Counted from the first letter of the stretch, positions 39,122-48,446 are shown. The stretch: 64,000 nucleotides of DNA from Zooshikella harenae (GCF_018837975.1 NZ_JAGSOY010000026.1:1-64000); one strand, 5' to 3'. Notes: generated by a model from the letters alone, not told the origin. A program made the numbers and translations.

Positions 39122-39886
39122 ATGAAACGTCGAGTAGTTTTTAATCAGAAAGGAGGTGTTGGAAAGTCCACAATAGCTTGCAATCTCGCTGCTATCGCTG
39201 CCAGCCAGGGTAAGCGAACGCTACTTATTGACCTTGATGGACAACGAAACTCCTCTCTTTATCTGCTTGGGAAAAACTATAGTACATCTCTTCCTACTAT
39301 AGCTGATTTCTTTCAGGAAAGTCTGACATTTCGTTTAACAGGAGCCAATCTTCGCACTTATATTGCTACAACCCAATATGCAGAACTTTCATTATTGCCC
39401 TCATCACCGCAATTGAATGAGTTACAGCATAAACTGGAAACTCGCCATAAGATATATAAGTTGCGTGAAGCACTTGACCGTGTTGAACACTTATTTGATG
39501 AAGTCTATATTGATACGCCACCCGCGTTTAATTTTTATAGTTTATCAGCTTTGATCGCTGCAGATAATTGCTTGGTACCCTTTGATTGTGACGATTTTTC
39601 TCGTCGAGCGCTCTATGACTTAATTGCTAATATCAATGAAACGCGTGTTGATCATAATTCTGAACTAAGCATTGAAGGTATTGTGGTTAATCAGTTTCAG
39701 CCTCGTGCAAAATTGCCACAGGAGATGGTTAATCAGTTGTTAGATGAAGATATGCCAATATTATCACCCTATATTTCCTCTTCAATAAAAATCAGAGAGT
39801 CGCATGAGCAAGCAATACCGTTAATACACTTTGAACCTAAACATAAAGTGACTATTGAGTTTTGTGGGCTTTATGCTGCTTTATAA
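39122..39886 (+). CDS. Orphan ParA-family ATPase
   Basis: 254 aa. Deviant Walker A KGGVGKST (with the signature Lys), the A' region [12 protein letters not shown] and [10 protein letters not shown]. ParA/Soj-type ATPases position DNA or protein cargo. There is no parB or centromere-like repeat beside it, so this is not the chromosome partition locus; orphan ParA proteins can place chemotaxis arrays, pili or flagella. It lies between algP and the FKBP gene. Partner unknown. Confidence 0.85.
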   Translation: MKRRVVFNQKGGVGKSTIACNLAAIAASQGKRTLLIDLDGQRNSSLYLLGKNYSTSLPTIADFFQESLTFRLTGANLRTYIATTQYAELSLLPSSPQLNELQHKLETRHKIYKLREALDRVEHLFDEVYIDTPPAFNFYSLSALIAADNCLVPFDCDDFSRRALYDLIANINETRVDHNSELSIEGIVVNQFQPRAKLPQEMVNQLLDEDMPILSPYISSSIKIRESHEQAIPLIHFEPKHKVTIEFCGLYAAL

Positions 39887-40193
39887 TTGTTGATATTTAT
39901 GGAACTAAAATACTAAGGAATTACTTTTCACTTTTAACGTGTATTAACCTGCATGACCTAATAACTGTGCATTAAGTGGACAACTCATTAACGCTCTATA
40001 CCTTCTTTTTGGCTGATGGGGTATGATGCGGTCAACCCTTAAATTGGTTGCCTGGCAATAGGAGTGGAAGGTTGCACTTATCGGCTCAAACAGCCATAGG
40101 CGAACTTTCTAAGGCTAGGGGGCTCAAAACTGCAGTATCCTTTTGGGTGCGTAGTGCTAAGGACATAATTCAACCAACTTATATGAGAAGATC
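39887..40193. other. Region upstream of the FKBP isomerase gene
   Basis: 307 bases, no gene. A poorly conserved relative of the palindromic repeat (TATACC ... GGGGTAT, about 39997-40025) can be seen. Ribosome site GAGAAG just before the ATG at 40194. Confidence 0.35.
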
Positions 40194-40949
40194 ATGAAAT
40201 TAAAAGTATTAACAGCCGGTTTGGTGTTGGCAACAGCTTCACAGGTATTTGCAGAACCTGTTAAATTAACCAACGATAAGCAGAAGCTCAGCTATAGTCT
40301 GGGTGTTATGTTTTCACAGCGGCTGAAAGCAGACTTTAAATATGATGACCTGGACTTAAATGTCATGTCTGCAGCAATGGCAAATGTGTTGAAAGATGAA
40401 GACACTGCGCTAGATGAGCAAGAAATGATCAAAATCATTCAAAAAGCTCAACGTGAGAGCTATGAACGTGCTCAAAAGCGTATGGAAAAAGAAGCAAAAG
40501 AAAACTTAGCGAAAGAAAAAGCATTTTTAGACAAAAATGCTAAGGCTGACGGGGTTATTAAGACTGACTCTGGACTACAGTATAAGGTAATCACTAAAGG
40601 TGAGGGTAAAAAACCAAAGGCTGATAGTACGGTTGTTGTTCACTATGAAGGCCGTACGTTAGATGGAAATATTTTTGATAGTTCATATAAGCGTGGTGAA
40701 CCCGCGACATTTGGCGTGAATCAAGTTATTCCTGGTTGGACTGAAGCACTACAGCTAATGCCTCAGGGTTCTGTCTGGGAGCTTTATATTCCTTCTGAAC
40801 TAGCTTATGGACCAGGTGGTATCCCTAATAAGATCAGCCCAAACTCTACGCTGATCTTTAAAGTTGAGCTGAAAGAAATCAAAAAGCCTGAGAAAGTTGA
40901 AAAGAAAGCTGAAAAGGTTGAAAAGAAAGAAGAACCTAAAAAAGGTTAA
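40194..40949 (+). CDS. Periplasmic FKBP-type peptidyl-prolyl isomerase (FkpA/Mip-like)
   Basis: 251 aa. Signal peptide (VLTAGLVLATASQVFA), then the N-terminal dimerisation domain (KLSYSLGVMFSQRLK, long helix rich in Glu/Lys), and the FKBP domain: VVVHYEGRTLDGNIFDSSYKRG split as VVHYEGRTLDG and FDSSYKRGE, then QVIPGWTEALQLM and SELAYGPGGIP. Catalyses proline isomerisation and acts as chaperone in the periplasm. The C-terminal tail is a run of Lys/Glu (KVEKKAEKVEKKEEPKKG). Follows algP and precedes algQ as I recall for Pseudomonas. Confidence 0.92.
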   Translation: MKLKVLTAGLVLATASQVFAEPVKLTNDKQKLSYSLGVMFSQRLKADFKYDDLDLNVMSAAMANVLKDEDTALDEQEMIKIIQKAQRESYERAQKRMEKEAKENLAKEKAFLDKNAKADGVIKTDSGLQYKVITKGEGKKPKADSTVVVHYEGRTLDGNIFDSSYKRGEPATFGVNQVIPGWTEALQLMPQGSVWELYIPSELAYGPGGIPNKISPNSTLIFKVELKEIKKPEKVEKKAEKVEKKEEPKKG

Positions 40950-41090
40950 TGGGTGATAAATCACGTGCAATTGAACGTGATACCTCCTTTTGATGTTAGG
41001 TTCATGCTAGTAGTTGGCGGTGTGTGAATGTCATCATCGCCGCTACTAAATCCTTACATTTACCGTATAATTAAATGGATTTCTTTGAGA

Positions 41091-42065
41091 TTAGCGTAAG
41101 GTATACATCCGACCATTAGAGCCAATAGCATAAAACTGATCTTGACCAAATGCTAATGCTTGAATGGCAACACCTGTAGGTTTCCACGCTTGTCTTCGAC
41201 TAACTTGCCAGTGTTTAATCACTTTTTGTTGTTTTAAATCATGCAGTTTTATTTCACGGTTGGTCGTTCCTGTTAACAAAAGTTGTTCGTTATCAGAAAA
41301 TATTGCGCTGGTGAGAGTAGGGCCGCGTCCCATCCACTCTGCATGGGGATTAACATCATACACTAACCCACCTGTTTTAGTATCTCGTACTTGGGCAATG
41401 CTATTTGCTGCAGCAATAAATGCAAAACGATGATTTGCTGATAAAGACACTGAAACAACTTTATTCCCCATATCCCAGCTATGAAGAAGTTTACCTGTTG
41501 TGGTGTCCCATAATTTAGCGGTGTAGTCATCAGATCCTGATAAAACCATCATGTTGTCAGCTGATATTGCAACAGCATTAACTCTATCTGCGTGAAGGTA
41601 AGTGCGTTCAACCCCCCCATTTTTAATATTAAATAAAATAGCGCGATTATCTAGTAAACCTAATAATGCGATATTTCCACCATTTGATAATGCAATACTG
41701 GAAATATCACCTGGTGCACGCCAGAATGCTTGAGACTCACCTGTTACCGTTGACCAGAGAACAAGAGATTGTAAGTTATCTGCGGTAACGGCTAACTCAT
41801 TATTTCCCGAAAATGCTGCAGCAACGATAAAGCTGAAAACGCCCTTTTGATGGTTCCAATTAAACCGGCGCTCATAGGCAGGAAATTGCCAAAGGCTACC
41901 ACCGTGGTTGATTGAACCAATCATGGCCAGTTTGCCATTATGTGACAGTGCACTGGTGTAATTACCCACTACCGCTAACTCCCAAAATTTTTCTTCTTTT
42001 TTTGTACAGCCTGCCACTAAGAAGATAAGAAGCGTCATAATGAGAGGTTTGGGAAAGGTGTACAT
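41091..42065 (-). CDS. WD40-repeat lipoprotein
   Basis: 324 aa from ATG 42065; a TTG nine bases earlier is possible. Lipoprotein signal: short Lys-containing leader, hydrophobic run LIMTLLIFLVAGC with the lipobox Cys, then KKEEKFW. The rest is a beta-propeller of WD40-like blades, clearest in NAVAISADNMMVLSGSDDYTAKLWDTTTGK. Such propellers serve as protein-binding scaffolds; the partner is unknown. Leftward, single gene, between the convergent FKBP gene and the metal-efflux pair. Confidence 0.78.
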   Translation of the reverse strand: MYTFPKPLIMTLLIFLVAGCTKKEEKFWELAVVGNYTSALSHNGKLAMIGSINHGGSLWQFPAYERRFNWNHQKGVFSFIVAAAFSGNNELAVTADNLQSLVLWSTVTGESQAFWRAPGDISSIALSNGGNIALLGLLDNRAILFNIKNGGVERTYLHADRVNAVAISADNMMVLSGSDDYTAKLWDTTTGKLLHSWDMGNKVVSVSLSANHRFAFIAAANSIAQVRDTKTGGLVYDVNPHAEWMGRGPTLTSAIFSDNEQLLLTGTTNREIKLHDLKQQKVIKHWQVSRRQAWKPTGVAIQALAFGQDQFYAIGSNGRMYTLR

Positions 42066-42138
42066 AGTGATCAAACAGAAGTTAGCTAAGCCATGAAAAT
42101 TTGTGTTTTACTGTGTATTCCGCTTTCTGACTAAATAA

Positions 42139-42160
42139 TATACCCATAGCGAAGGGTATA
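42139..42160. repeat. Short TATACCC/GGGTATA palindromic repeat, consensus copy (reverse)
   Basis: 22 bases: TATACCC, ATAGCGAA, GGGTATA. Read on the minus strand it gives the perfect consensus with centre TTCGCTAT. Between the WD40 gene and the permease gene. Confidence 0.75.
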
Positions 42161-42319
42161 AATAGTCACTATCTGTCTTTCTTTAACAACGGATATAAAT
42201 ATAGGTTAGCAGTTTTTACTTAGGTGATTAGCGATGACTGAAACTATCTTATGAGTTGATTGAGATAGCTTCAGTCATAAGGGGGAAGACTGCTGATAAC
42301 GTATGTTTGTTGACAAACG

Positions 42320-43333
42320 CTAGGCAGGTAACAGCTGTCTTCTTAACGGTTTGATGGCAAGTAGCACTAAAGTAATACTGCACATAGCATTAAACCAAAC
42401 GGGAAATAAAGCATGTTCTGGCTGTATTTGGGCAGTGATGTCTATTTGAAATTGATTAACGATCATGTCGGTCATTAATCCAAAACTAATACAGCCGAGA
42501 CCGATTGCAATGATGTATCCCAAAAAAGCACGATGCCCTAGCTCCTTGCGAATAATTCCAAGGGTACCTAGATTGGTCGCTGGTCCTGCTAATAAAAACA
42601 CAAGCACGGTTCCAGGGGAAATTCCAGCAAGCAGTAGTGCCGCGGCGAGAGGTGTTGAAGCGGTAGCACAAATGTACATAGGTATGCCCGCAATTAGCAT
42701 AAAGAGCATGGCAAACACCCCATGTCCCCAGTTACTGAGAGCAGATGACGGTAAGAATGTCATAACTAAGCCCGCAACAACTAAGCCTATAAGCAGCCAG
42801 CCGAGCATATCATCGTATAGTTGAGTAATTGCATAGCGTATACCCTCCCACGTGGTTGTTTTTGTCTGAGCTTTGCTGTGTCCTCCACAACAACCACCAG
42901 AGGGAGAATGAGTTACTGGTTGGGTCTCTTTTTCAGTGAGTTTTTCACCTAATATGCCTGTCAATAGTGCTAAAAAAATACCGTAGACTGGACGAATGAT
43001 GGCCATAAAAGGGCCTAACATCCCATAACTTAAGGCAATAGAATCAACACCATTCTCAGGAGTAGAAACTAAAAATGATAAAGTAGCGCCTTTGGAGGCT
43101 CCTTTTCGGCGTAGTTCCATCGCAACAGGTACAACACCGCAAGAGCACAAAGGTAAGGGTGCGCCAATGATAGCTGCACGTGTAATAGCCGTTAGACCAG
43201 GCTTTCCAAGCCAGCGCTGTAAATGCTGCTGAGGTAGCCAGGTTTTCATTAATCCGGCAAGTACCAGGCCAAGGAGCAGCCAGGGTGATGCAGCATTGGT
43301 GAGAGTGATAATATTTTCTATAAATGCTGTCAT
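42320..43333 (-). CDS. SO_0444-family metal efflux permease
   Basis: 337 aa, about 8-10 hydrophobic helices. A DUF318/ArsP-like permease: LPLCSCGVVPVAMELRRKG (CSC motif, Cys63/Cys65) and ATASTPLAAALLLAG are the family signatures, and a metal-binding loop reads GGCCGGH (146-152). SO_0444-type members export copper or zinc; ArsP members export organoarsenicals. The presence of the Cys/His loop and the MerR neighbour support metal export. Its ATG overlaps the merR stop by 4 bases, so the two form an operon. Confidence 0.87.
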   Translation of the reverse strand: MTAFIENIITLTNAASPWLLLGLVLAGLMKTWLPQQHLQRWLGKPGLTAITRAAIIGAPLPLCSCGVVPVAMELRRKGASKGATLSFLVSTPENGVDSIALSYGMLGPFMAIIRPVYGIFLALLTGILGEKLTEKETQPVTHSPSGGCCGGHSKAQTKTTTWEGIRYAITQLYDDMLGWLLIGLVVAGLVMTFLPSSALSNWGHGVFAMLFMLIAGIPMYICATASTPLAAALLLAGISPGTVLVFLLAGPATNLGTLGIIRKELGHRAFLGYIIAIGLGCISFGLMTDMIVNQFQIDITAQIQPEHALFPVWFNAMCSITLVLLAIKPLRRQLLPA

Positions 43334-43752
43334 GACTGTAAATCCTTGGGTAATGAGTTAGGTGTGTTGAGTATTGGGCATACTGACTCCTGGTGTGTTT
43401 TTGAGCAGCTCTTTAGTAGTGTTAATAAGTCATGGCGGACACGGAGCATATCTTTGATTCGGTGTTCGATATCTACCAGTTTTTCTTCTGCTAACTGGTG
43501 AATTTGTTGGTGATTTTTTTCGGGTGCTGACTTGAGCAAGAGGAGTTCTCTAATTTCTTTGAGAGAAAAACCCAAACGCTTTAATCGTAAAATAAAGCTT
43601 AAACGGTCAATGTCTGTGGTTTTGTAAAAGCGGTAGCCTGAACCCGTTCGCTGAGGCTTTGGCATTAGTCCCTGTTTTTCGTAATACCGTATAGCCTCTA
43701 CGCTCAGCCCGCATTCTTTAGCCAGTGTGCCAATACTAAGACTTGTTTCCAT
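43330..43752 (-). CDS. MerR-family metal-responsive regulator
   Basis: 140 aa from ATG 43752 (TGGAGG upstream); an in-frame start at 43803 would sit inside the promoter, so is rejected. MerR winged helix: LSIGTLAKECGLSVEAIRYYEKQGLM with GSGYRFY; then the dimer helix (QLAEEKLVDIEHRI). The C-terminal CSKTHQESVCPIL pair of cysteines with His resembles zinc/lead/copper sensors; the third MerR cysteine at the start of the dimer helix is replaced by His (NHQQ). Metal not determined. Downstream permease overlaps by 4 bases. Confidence 0.9.
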   Translation of the reverse strand: METSLSIGTLAKECGLSVEAIRYYEKQGLMPKPQRTGSGYRFYKTTDIDRLSFILRLKRLGFSLKEIRELLLLKSAPEKNHQQIHQLAEEKLVDIEHRIKDMLRVRHDLLTLLKSCSKTHQESVCPILNTPNSLPKDLQS

Positions 43753-43771
43753 AAAATGCCTCCACGCCATA

Positions 43772-43803
43772 AGCATAGAGCCTGAAGTATGCTTCAGAGT
43801 CAA
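43772..43803 (-). promoter_or_regulatory. MerR-type promoter with dyad operator in a 20-bp spacer
   Basis: On the minus strand: -35 TTGACT (43803-43798), then a 20-base spacer, then -10 TATGCT (43777-43772). The spacer holds a perfect dyad CTGAAG-CATA-CTTCAG (43797-43782). MerR activators need exactly this long spacer and a central dyad, and correct it by twisting the DNA. The start of transcription should be near 43765, 13 bases before the merR ATG; it drives merR and the permease. Confidence 0.8.
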
Positions 43804-43927
43804 GACTAAGAGTATTTCAGTGTGAGCATAACTAGAAGGGCACGAATGGCCCTTGGGGAAAGGGAATACGGAGCTTCAAAATTTAAAACCCCGTTATCCG
43901 AAGCATAAGCATGACAAGCGATGAGGG

Positions 43928-44410
43928 TTATTCAGAGAGTAGCTCTTTATGCGCATTATGAAGAACCTCGATCAACTGATCCTCATACGTAAATCGTTCT
44001 TCCATGGCTTGACCAAGCTGAGAAAGATCTTCACGTAGTTTGTCTTGCATGGATTTACAGCTGGTCTGGCTGTCATACTTATCATTAAAGTGCAGACATA
44101 CCTCTGTTGTTTTTTGGATAAGTGGATAGAGTTGCTTAGCGACTTCAATACCACCATCATCAAACTCTTTTCCTTCTCTTAGCAGCTGCTCATAGACTTC
44201 AAAGTGTCCAGCAGAGACATAATCCATCATGAGCTGGCAAAGGGATTGGAGTTTATCGTATTTAACATGGATCTTCTTATCTTTATTACCGTTAAGACCA
44301 TTGATATCACAATATAAAACGATGAGTTCCTGTCGCTCATTTAACCATCGGTCAATGATTTCAGACACTCCACCCCAGCGCTCTTTTGCGTTATGACAAC
44401 CTTCAAGCAT
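43928..44410 (-). CDS. algQ: Rsd/AlgQ anti-sigma 70 regulator
   Basis: 160 aa, standard length. All-helical Rsd/AlgQ family: starts MLEGCHNAKERWGGVSEIIDRW (visible as KERWGGVSEIIDRWL), with the middle FEVYEQLLREGKEF. The protein binds sigma 70 region 4, which frees RNA polymerase for alternative sigma factors; in Pseudomonas AlgQ affects alginate and virulence genes. AAGGGG upstream. Upstream of it lies a MITE-like element; dsbB follows on the other side, as I recall in Pseudomonas. Confidence 0.92.
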   Translation of the reverse strand: MLEGCHNAKERWGGVSEIIDRWLNERQELIVLYCDINGLNGNKDKKIHVKYDKLQSLCQLMMDYVSAGHFEVYEQLLREGKEFDDGGIEVAKQLYPLIQKTTEVCLHFNDKYDSQTSCKSMQDKLREDLSQLGQAMEERFTYEDQLIEVLHNAHKELLSE

Positions 44411-44451
44411 TCATTTTCCCCTTATACATACCATTCACTTTTTTTAAGTTG

Positions 44452-44481
44452 TACACCCTTCGCGAATGCTATTTAGCGTGT
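44452..44481. repeat. Left end of the long repeat element
   Basis: TACACCCTTCGCGAATGC, then TATTTAGCGTGT: matches the left ends at 5585 and 22271 (TATACCCTTC.C.AAT... TTTA.GGTGT). No right end is found nearby. Confidence 0.55.
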
Positions 44482-44888
44482 GCGATGATGCTATGTTACT
44501 ACATACTTATTTACAGATGTGATGAAGTTTGTTTTTTATCGGTAGATTAGGCCAGAGGCAGGAAAGCAGCAAGTGCAATAATTATTTAAAACAATAGTCA
44601 TGCGCTTGCTTGTATCAGAAGAAGATAAGGTTTTATCTACTTATTCCATTTTGTAGCTTTATGATTGAGCATTACTAATAATAAGACAGTATTGTAAGTG
44701 ATAATGGGTGGAGTAGAGGAAAAGAATCAAGGACAAGGTTTGGATTACGCTGAGTATATAGGTTTTTGTGCGCTATTAAGTAGGTTGTGTCTGGTTAAGG
44801 GCTATGATTATTTAGGAAAAAATACGTCTTTTGTTGGCTGTAAAGAGCTAGTATTCCTCGACTGTAAAGCATAGTGAGTTGTAAGGTA

Positions 44889-45036
44889 CTTAAGGGAACA
44901 TCTAAAAATATCCTTTTTCACAGCAGTTATATTAGCAAATAACATTGTTTTTCTTTTCTTCATGTTGCTGTGATGTGCCGTCATGAATAGCCTTTCGCTT
45001 TTGAAAAAATGACGATTTTTTAGTGATGCCCTTAAG
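44889..45036. mobile_element. Candidate non-coding MITE with imperfect terminal inverted repeats
   Basis: 148 bases between algQ and dsbB. The outer 30 bases form imperfect inverted repeats: CTTAAGGGAACATCTAAAAA at the left and, read from the right end inwards, CTTAAGGGCATCACTAAAAA, followed on both sides by TCC or TCA and a T run. No coding frame. The symmetry runs to CTTAAG on both outer sides, so the true boundary and any target duplication are uncertain. Confidence 0.45.
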
Positions 45037-45093
45037 CTTGTAAATGGACATTAATTGCTATACATCGATGAGTACACAGTACATTTTGTGTAC

Positions 45094-45603
45094 TTAGGTA
45101 AACATACGTTTAGAACGTTGACGGAATAGTTCAAACAGGGCAAAGCAAAAGAAACCTATAAATGCAATCAGTGACCAGCCAGGAATACTCAGGCCAAGAA
45201 ATGTCCACTGAACTTCTGCGCAGTCTCCAGTCCCTGTAAACAAAACAGTTAACAGTTCTTGCCAAGGCAACATATCAATTAAAACATCCAGTGGCGGGGC
45301 ACATTCTGGTACTTGATCGGGTGGTAAGCTCTGCAGCCATACTTGCCGGCTAGCGATGCCAATTCCTGTACCAGCAATTAAGGCAGAAAGTCCAGCATAA
45401 ATTCGGTAGCCAGTATTACCAGGGTTATGAATGCTGGCTAATAAACAGATAATGCCAAGAGTGATGACAATAACACGTTGCACGATACACAGAGGACAAG
45501 GCTCAAGTCCCAAGCCATGTTGAAAAAACAACGCTCCCCCAATAAGGCCTGCACAGGTCAGAAACGCTAAAAAGAATAAAGGGCGAGATTGTGGTAAGCC
45601 CAT
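45094..45603 (-). CDS. dsbB: Disulfide bond formation protein DsbB
   Basis: 169 aa from ATG 45603 (AGGAGA upstream); a start 30 bases earlier has no site. Inner-membrane quinone reductase that reoxidises DsbA. Four hydrophobic helices; the first periplasmic redox pair is CPLC in GLEPCPLCIVQR, and the second pair is Cys in VPECAPP and DCAEVQW. The quinone-contact Arg lies just after CPLCIVQ. A hairpin (AGTACACA/TGTGTACT) overlaps its stop. Confidence 0.95.
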   Translation of the reverse strand: MGLPQSRPLFFLAFLTCAGLIGGALFFQHGLGLEPCPLCIVQRVIVITLGIICLLASIHNPGNTGYRIYAGLSALIAGTGIGIASRQVWLQSLPPDQVPECAPPLDVLIDMLPWQELLTVLFTGTGDCAEVQWTFLGLSIPGWSLIAFIGFFCFALFELFRQRSKRMFT

Positions 45604-46060
45604 GAATAGTCTCCTGCCGAGAAAGTTAGTCAATAATCGTTTACATATAATATTGAATACAGTAAGTCAGTTGTTCTAACAAATATACCTGTAACGATCG
45701 ATATACTACAAACGGTTGACTAAGGTCATAATGGATTTATGCATGAAAAATAACACCAAGAACACATTTGTATGATCATTCTTTTTTTAGTCTATTAGCT
45801 GCTAAAATTGTTCAATAGTGGAACTTTATTCTTTATTCAAAAAGGCTTATACACATATTGCAACTTGTAGCTTCCTAGCATTTTTTGAAGCAGACAATCA
45901 GAAGTTATTCTCAAAAATGCCTTTGTTATTAGTAATGTTTATTCTTTTCAATTTGTATTTTGAGTATAAGTTGGTCTATTTAAAGATATTTTACCACTTA
46001 CTACGTAATATCGTAATGGGTAGCGCAGGGAGATCAAATGATCGATGAAGAGGAAAGCGC
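45604..46060. other. Intergenic region dsbB / fliL-like gene
   Basis: Divergent region of about 457 bases. A 76-codon frame (45818-46048, GTG start, hydrophobic) is present but has no ribosome site or family resemblance; I do not call it. Confidence 0.4.
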
Positions 46061-46486
46061 ATGAGACATGGAATTGCTTATCGATTTAGGTACTTGGCTT
46101 TTATAATTTTTATTATTAGTCAATGTTTTAATACGCTTTTGTATGCAGAGGAGGAAGTACCTCAGGTGAGCTACCTTGATGTCAGTCCTCCCATCATCGT
46201 TAATCTCTCAAGTAAAACAAAACGCATGCAGTATCTAAAAGCAGATATTGCCTTCAAAATTACCGGAGAAGTGGCTAAGACTAAAGTCAATAAACACATT
46301 GATGCAGTACGTGATTTGTTAGTGTTATTGCTCAGTGCACAAAAAATAGATGATGTTGATACGGTTGCCGGAAAAGAAAAATTACGTAATGTTGCCTTGC
46401 AACATGTACAAGCTTTTTTCAAAAAAGAAGAAGGTGAGCCTTTGGTTGAGGATTTACTATTTAAAAATATTGTGGTTCAGCGCTAA
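46061..46486 (+). CDS. FliL-family protein (flagellar basal body-associated, orphan)
   Basis: 141 aa with GAGGAAAG upstream. N-terminal hydrophobic signal/anchor (YLAFIIFIISQCFNTLLYA), then a FliL-type domain: SYLDVSPPIIVNLSS and MQYLKADIAFKITG, with the C-terminal KNIVVQR. FliL sits in the inner membrane at the stator and supports torque. It is isolated from any flagellar operon here; an orphan FliL-like gene close to gshA is known to me from pseudomonads. Could be a paralogue with another role. Confidence 0.72.
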   Translation: MRHGIAYRFRYLAFIIFIISQCFNTLLYAEEEVPQVSYLDVSPPIIVNLSSKTKRMQYLKADIAFKITGEVAKTKVNKHIDAVRDLLVLLLSAQKIDDVDTVAGKEKLRNVALQHVQAFFKKEEGEPLVEDLLFKNIVVQR

Positions 46487-46517
46487 CTTGGCCATAAGCT
46501 GATCATAAATGTTTGGG

Positions 46518-46555
46518 TTGCAAGTATATATCGCCCTAGAGATATATACTTGCAA
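46518..46555. terminator. Long perfect hairpin between converging fliL-like and gshA genes
   Basis: 15-bp perfect stem (TTGCAAGTATATATC with GATATATACTTGCAA) and 8-base loop. No T tract on either side, so termination might rely on the stem alone or on Rho. Confidence 0.55.
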
Positions 46556-46571
46556 TGAATGAAGTGTCTTA

Positions 46572-48140
46572 TTATGCGTAATATTTAGCTAAGAAGGTTT
46601 CAAATGCTTCCTGAGGGGCCGCTTCAATTTCTGCTTGCTGTTGAAGTGATTTATTGACAAGTACTTGTAACTCTTTTTGAGTCTCAGGTGTTAATGGGGC
46701 ATGTTTAAAAGTCTCAGCATGCTGTTTTGATTGAATCAATGTGTACTCACTGAAACTGCATTGATGCTCTGATAGTGAGCGGAGCAATTGTCCAGAGGGT
46801 GTCTGTTCTGGGTTTTCTATTTTTTGCAGCTCTAGCTTCAAGCTTTCCTGATGGCGGTTTGAGTCATGAGCATCATCCAGTAACACGGCAATTGGCATCA
46901 ATGAAGCAATAATTTCTTTGGCCCAGTCAGTTAATGTGGTTGATTTTCCTTGCTTCTGTAACTGAAGTTCTGGCTTTCGCCCCTCTAATACGACACGTGT
47001 AAAGTTGTGATTGATTGCCTCACATTCCGGGGTCGTAATAGCAGGGCTTTCAGCTAAAGCGCAATAGGTTAAAAACACATCCATAAATGCAGCCTGAGAA
47101 GCACTTATCCCAATGGGGTCAAATGGATTTAAATCCAGACAGCGCACTTCAATGTACTCAATGCCTCTTGCATGTAATGCTCTGGCAGGGCGCTCACCTG
47201 ATTGGGTAGTACGCTTGGGGCGAATAGCATTGTAGTATTCATTTTCAATTTGCAGGATGTTGGTATTGAGCTGCAAATAACGACCATTTTTAGTGAGTCC
47301 AATTTTCTCATAGGCTGGAAAAGGGGTTTGCATTGCGTGTTCAAGGGACTCAATATACGTTGGTAGTGTGTTGTAACAAATATTCAAGCCAGACTGGGCA
47401 TTATTTTGATAACCCAAGTCACTCATGCGGAGTGAGGTTGCATAGGGTAAATAGACGGTGTAATCATCAAAGTCTTGTAGTTGATGATTAGTATGACTGA
47501 AAAAAGAGCGGCATACAGCAGGTGATGCGCCAAATAAATACATTAATAACCAGCTTAAGCGACGGAAGTTACGAATGAGATTTAAATAGCAGTTAGACTG
47601 TAAATCGTTTTGATTGGTTATGTCTGAGCTTGTTTGCTCATAATCACCTAACAGAGACCAGATTTCAGGGGCCAAGGAAAAATTATAATGGATGCCTGCG
47701 ATGGTTTGCATTGCTTTACCATAGCGGTGGGCTAATCCTTCACGATAGATATACTTCATTTTGCCTATGTTGGATTCTCCATAATAAGCAATGGGTATAT
47801 TTTCATCTCCCGTTAAAATGCACGGCATACTGTTTACCCAGAGAAACTCATTTTCTAAATGCTGCAGGGTAAAGCGATGCAAATCATGTTGAAACCCAAG
47901 TGTAGTATCAATGTCCGTAAAGGCCGGTGTAATAAATTCCAGTAGCGCTTCTGAATAGTCGGTTGTGATATAGGGATGTGTTAGCTTGGAGCCCAACTGC
48001 TGTGGGTGGGGTGTCTGAGCCAAGAAACCATTAGAGGTGATTCGTAAACTTTCTTTTTCAATGCCGCGCCGTGTTGCTTTAAGCAGTTGGCGGTTCACCG
48101 GCTGGCTTAACAACTTAAGCCGGTCTGCTAAATTAGCCAA
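46572..48140 (-). CDS. gshA: Glutamate-cysteine ligase
   Basis: 522 aa (E. coli 518). ATP-dependent first step of glutathione synthesis. The start is a TTG with AAGGA upstream; E. coli gshA also starts with TTG. Family features: RGIEKESLRI near the N-terminus, FLWVNSMPCIL, HYNFSLAPEIW and YIEVRCLDLNPF. Cytosolic. Converges on the fliL-like gene; tex lies 306 bases upstream in the same direction. Confidence 0.96.
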   Translation of the reverse strand: MANLADRLKLLSQPVNRQLLKATRRGIEKESLRITSNGFLAQTPHPQQLGSKLTHPYITTDYSEALLEFITPAFTDIDTTLGFQHDLHRFTLQHLENEFLWVNSMPCILTGDENIPIAYYGESNIGKMKYIYREGLAHRYGKAMQTIAGIHYNFSLAPEIWSLLGDYEQTSSDITNQNDLQSNCYLNLIRNFRRLSWLLMYLFGASPAVCRSFFSHTNHQLQDFDDYTVYLPYATSLRMSDLGYQNNAQSGLNICYNTLPTYIESLEHAMQTPFPAYEKIGLTKNGRYLQLNTNILQIENEYYNAIRPKRTTQSGERPARALHARGIEYIEVRCLDLNPFDPIGISASQAAFMDVFLTYCALAESPAITTPECEAINHNFTRVVLEGRKPELQLQKQGKSTTLTDWAKEIIASLMPIAVLLDDAHDSNRHQESLKLELQKIENPEQTPSGQLLRSLSEHQCSFSEYTLIQSKQHAETFKHAPLTPETQKELQVLVNKSLQQQAEIEAAPQEAFETFLAKYYA

Positions 48141-48395
48141 AACAACGCTTCCTTAAGCTAATCAGATGAGTGGAGAACACTATATGGGGATGAGTCATCA
48201 TCACTACAAGTCGCCTTATACTAAGGTATACCATCTATATAGTGTTATGTGCGAACGTTATCAGCATTTTTATCTTGTTGGTTAAGGTTAAATCCATATA
48301 AATAATATGGATACTCTTTATAGAAAGCATAACAATGAGATATTGTCGCAGTAGAGGGAATTATAATCACGTTGTTGCTGAAGAAGGAACTAATT

Positions 48396-48407
48396 GCGAA
48401 GGGTATA
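48396..48407. repeat. Half element (left end, reverse)
   Basis: GCGAAGGGTATA on the plus strand, i.e. TATACCCTTCGC read leftward, downstream of tex. No matching second end is evident. Confidence 0.4.
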
Positions 48408-48414
48408 AGCGTGA

Positions 48415-48434
48415 CCTCTGGATATTTCCAGAGG
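48415..48434 (-). terminator. Hairpin downstream of tex
   Basis: 8-bp perfect stem CCTCTGGA / TCCAGAGG with a 4-base loop, 13 bases after the tex stop. Little T tract follows on the minus strand. Confidence 0.5.
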
Positions 48435-48446
48435 CCAGAAGCGTGA

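Noticed and set aside
39122-39886. Chromosome or plasmid partition locus (ParA)
   Set aside because: No parB and no parS-like repeats beside it; not an origin region.
44704-44874. 56-aa frame upstream of the MITE-like element
   Set aside because: No ribosome site, no recognisable pattern.
45818-46048. 76-aa hydrophobic open frame upstream of the fliL-like gene
   Set aside because: GTG start, no ribosome site, no recognisable domain; composition fits AT-rich intergenic DNA.
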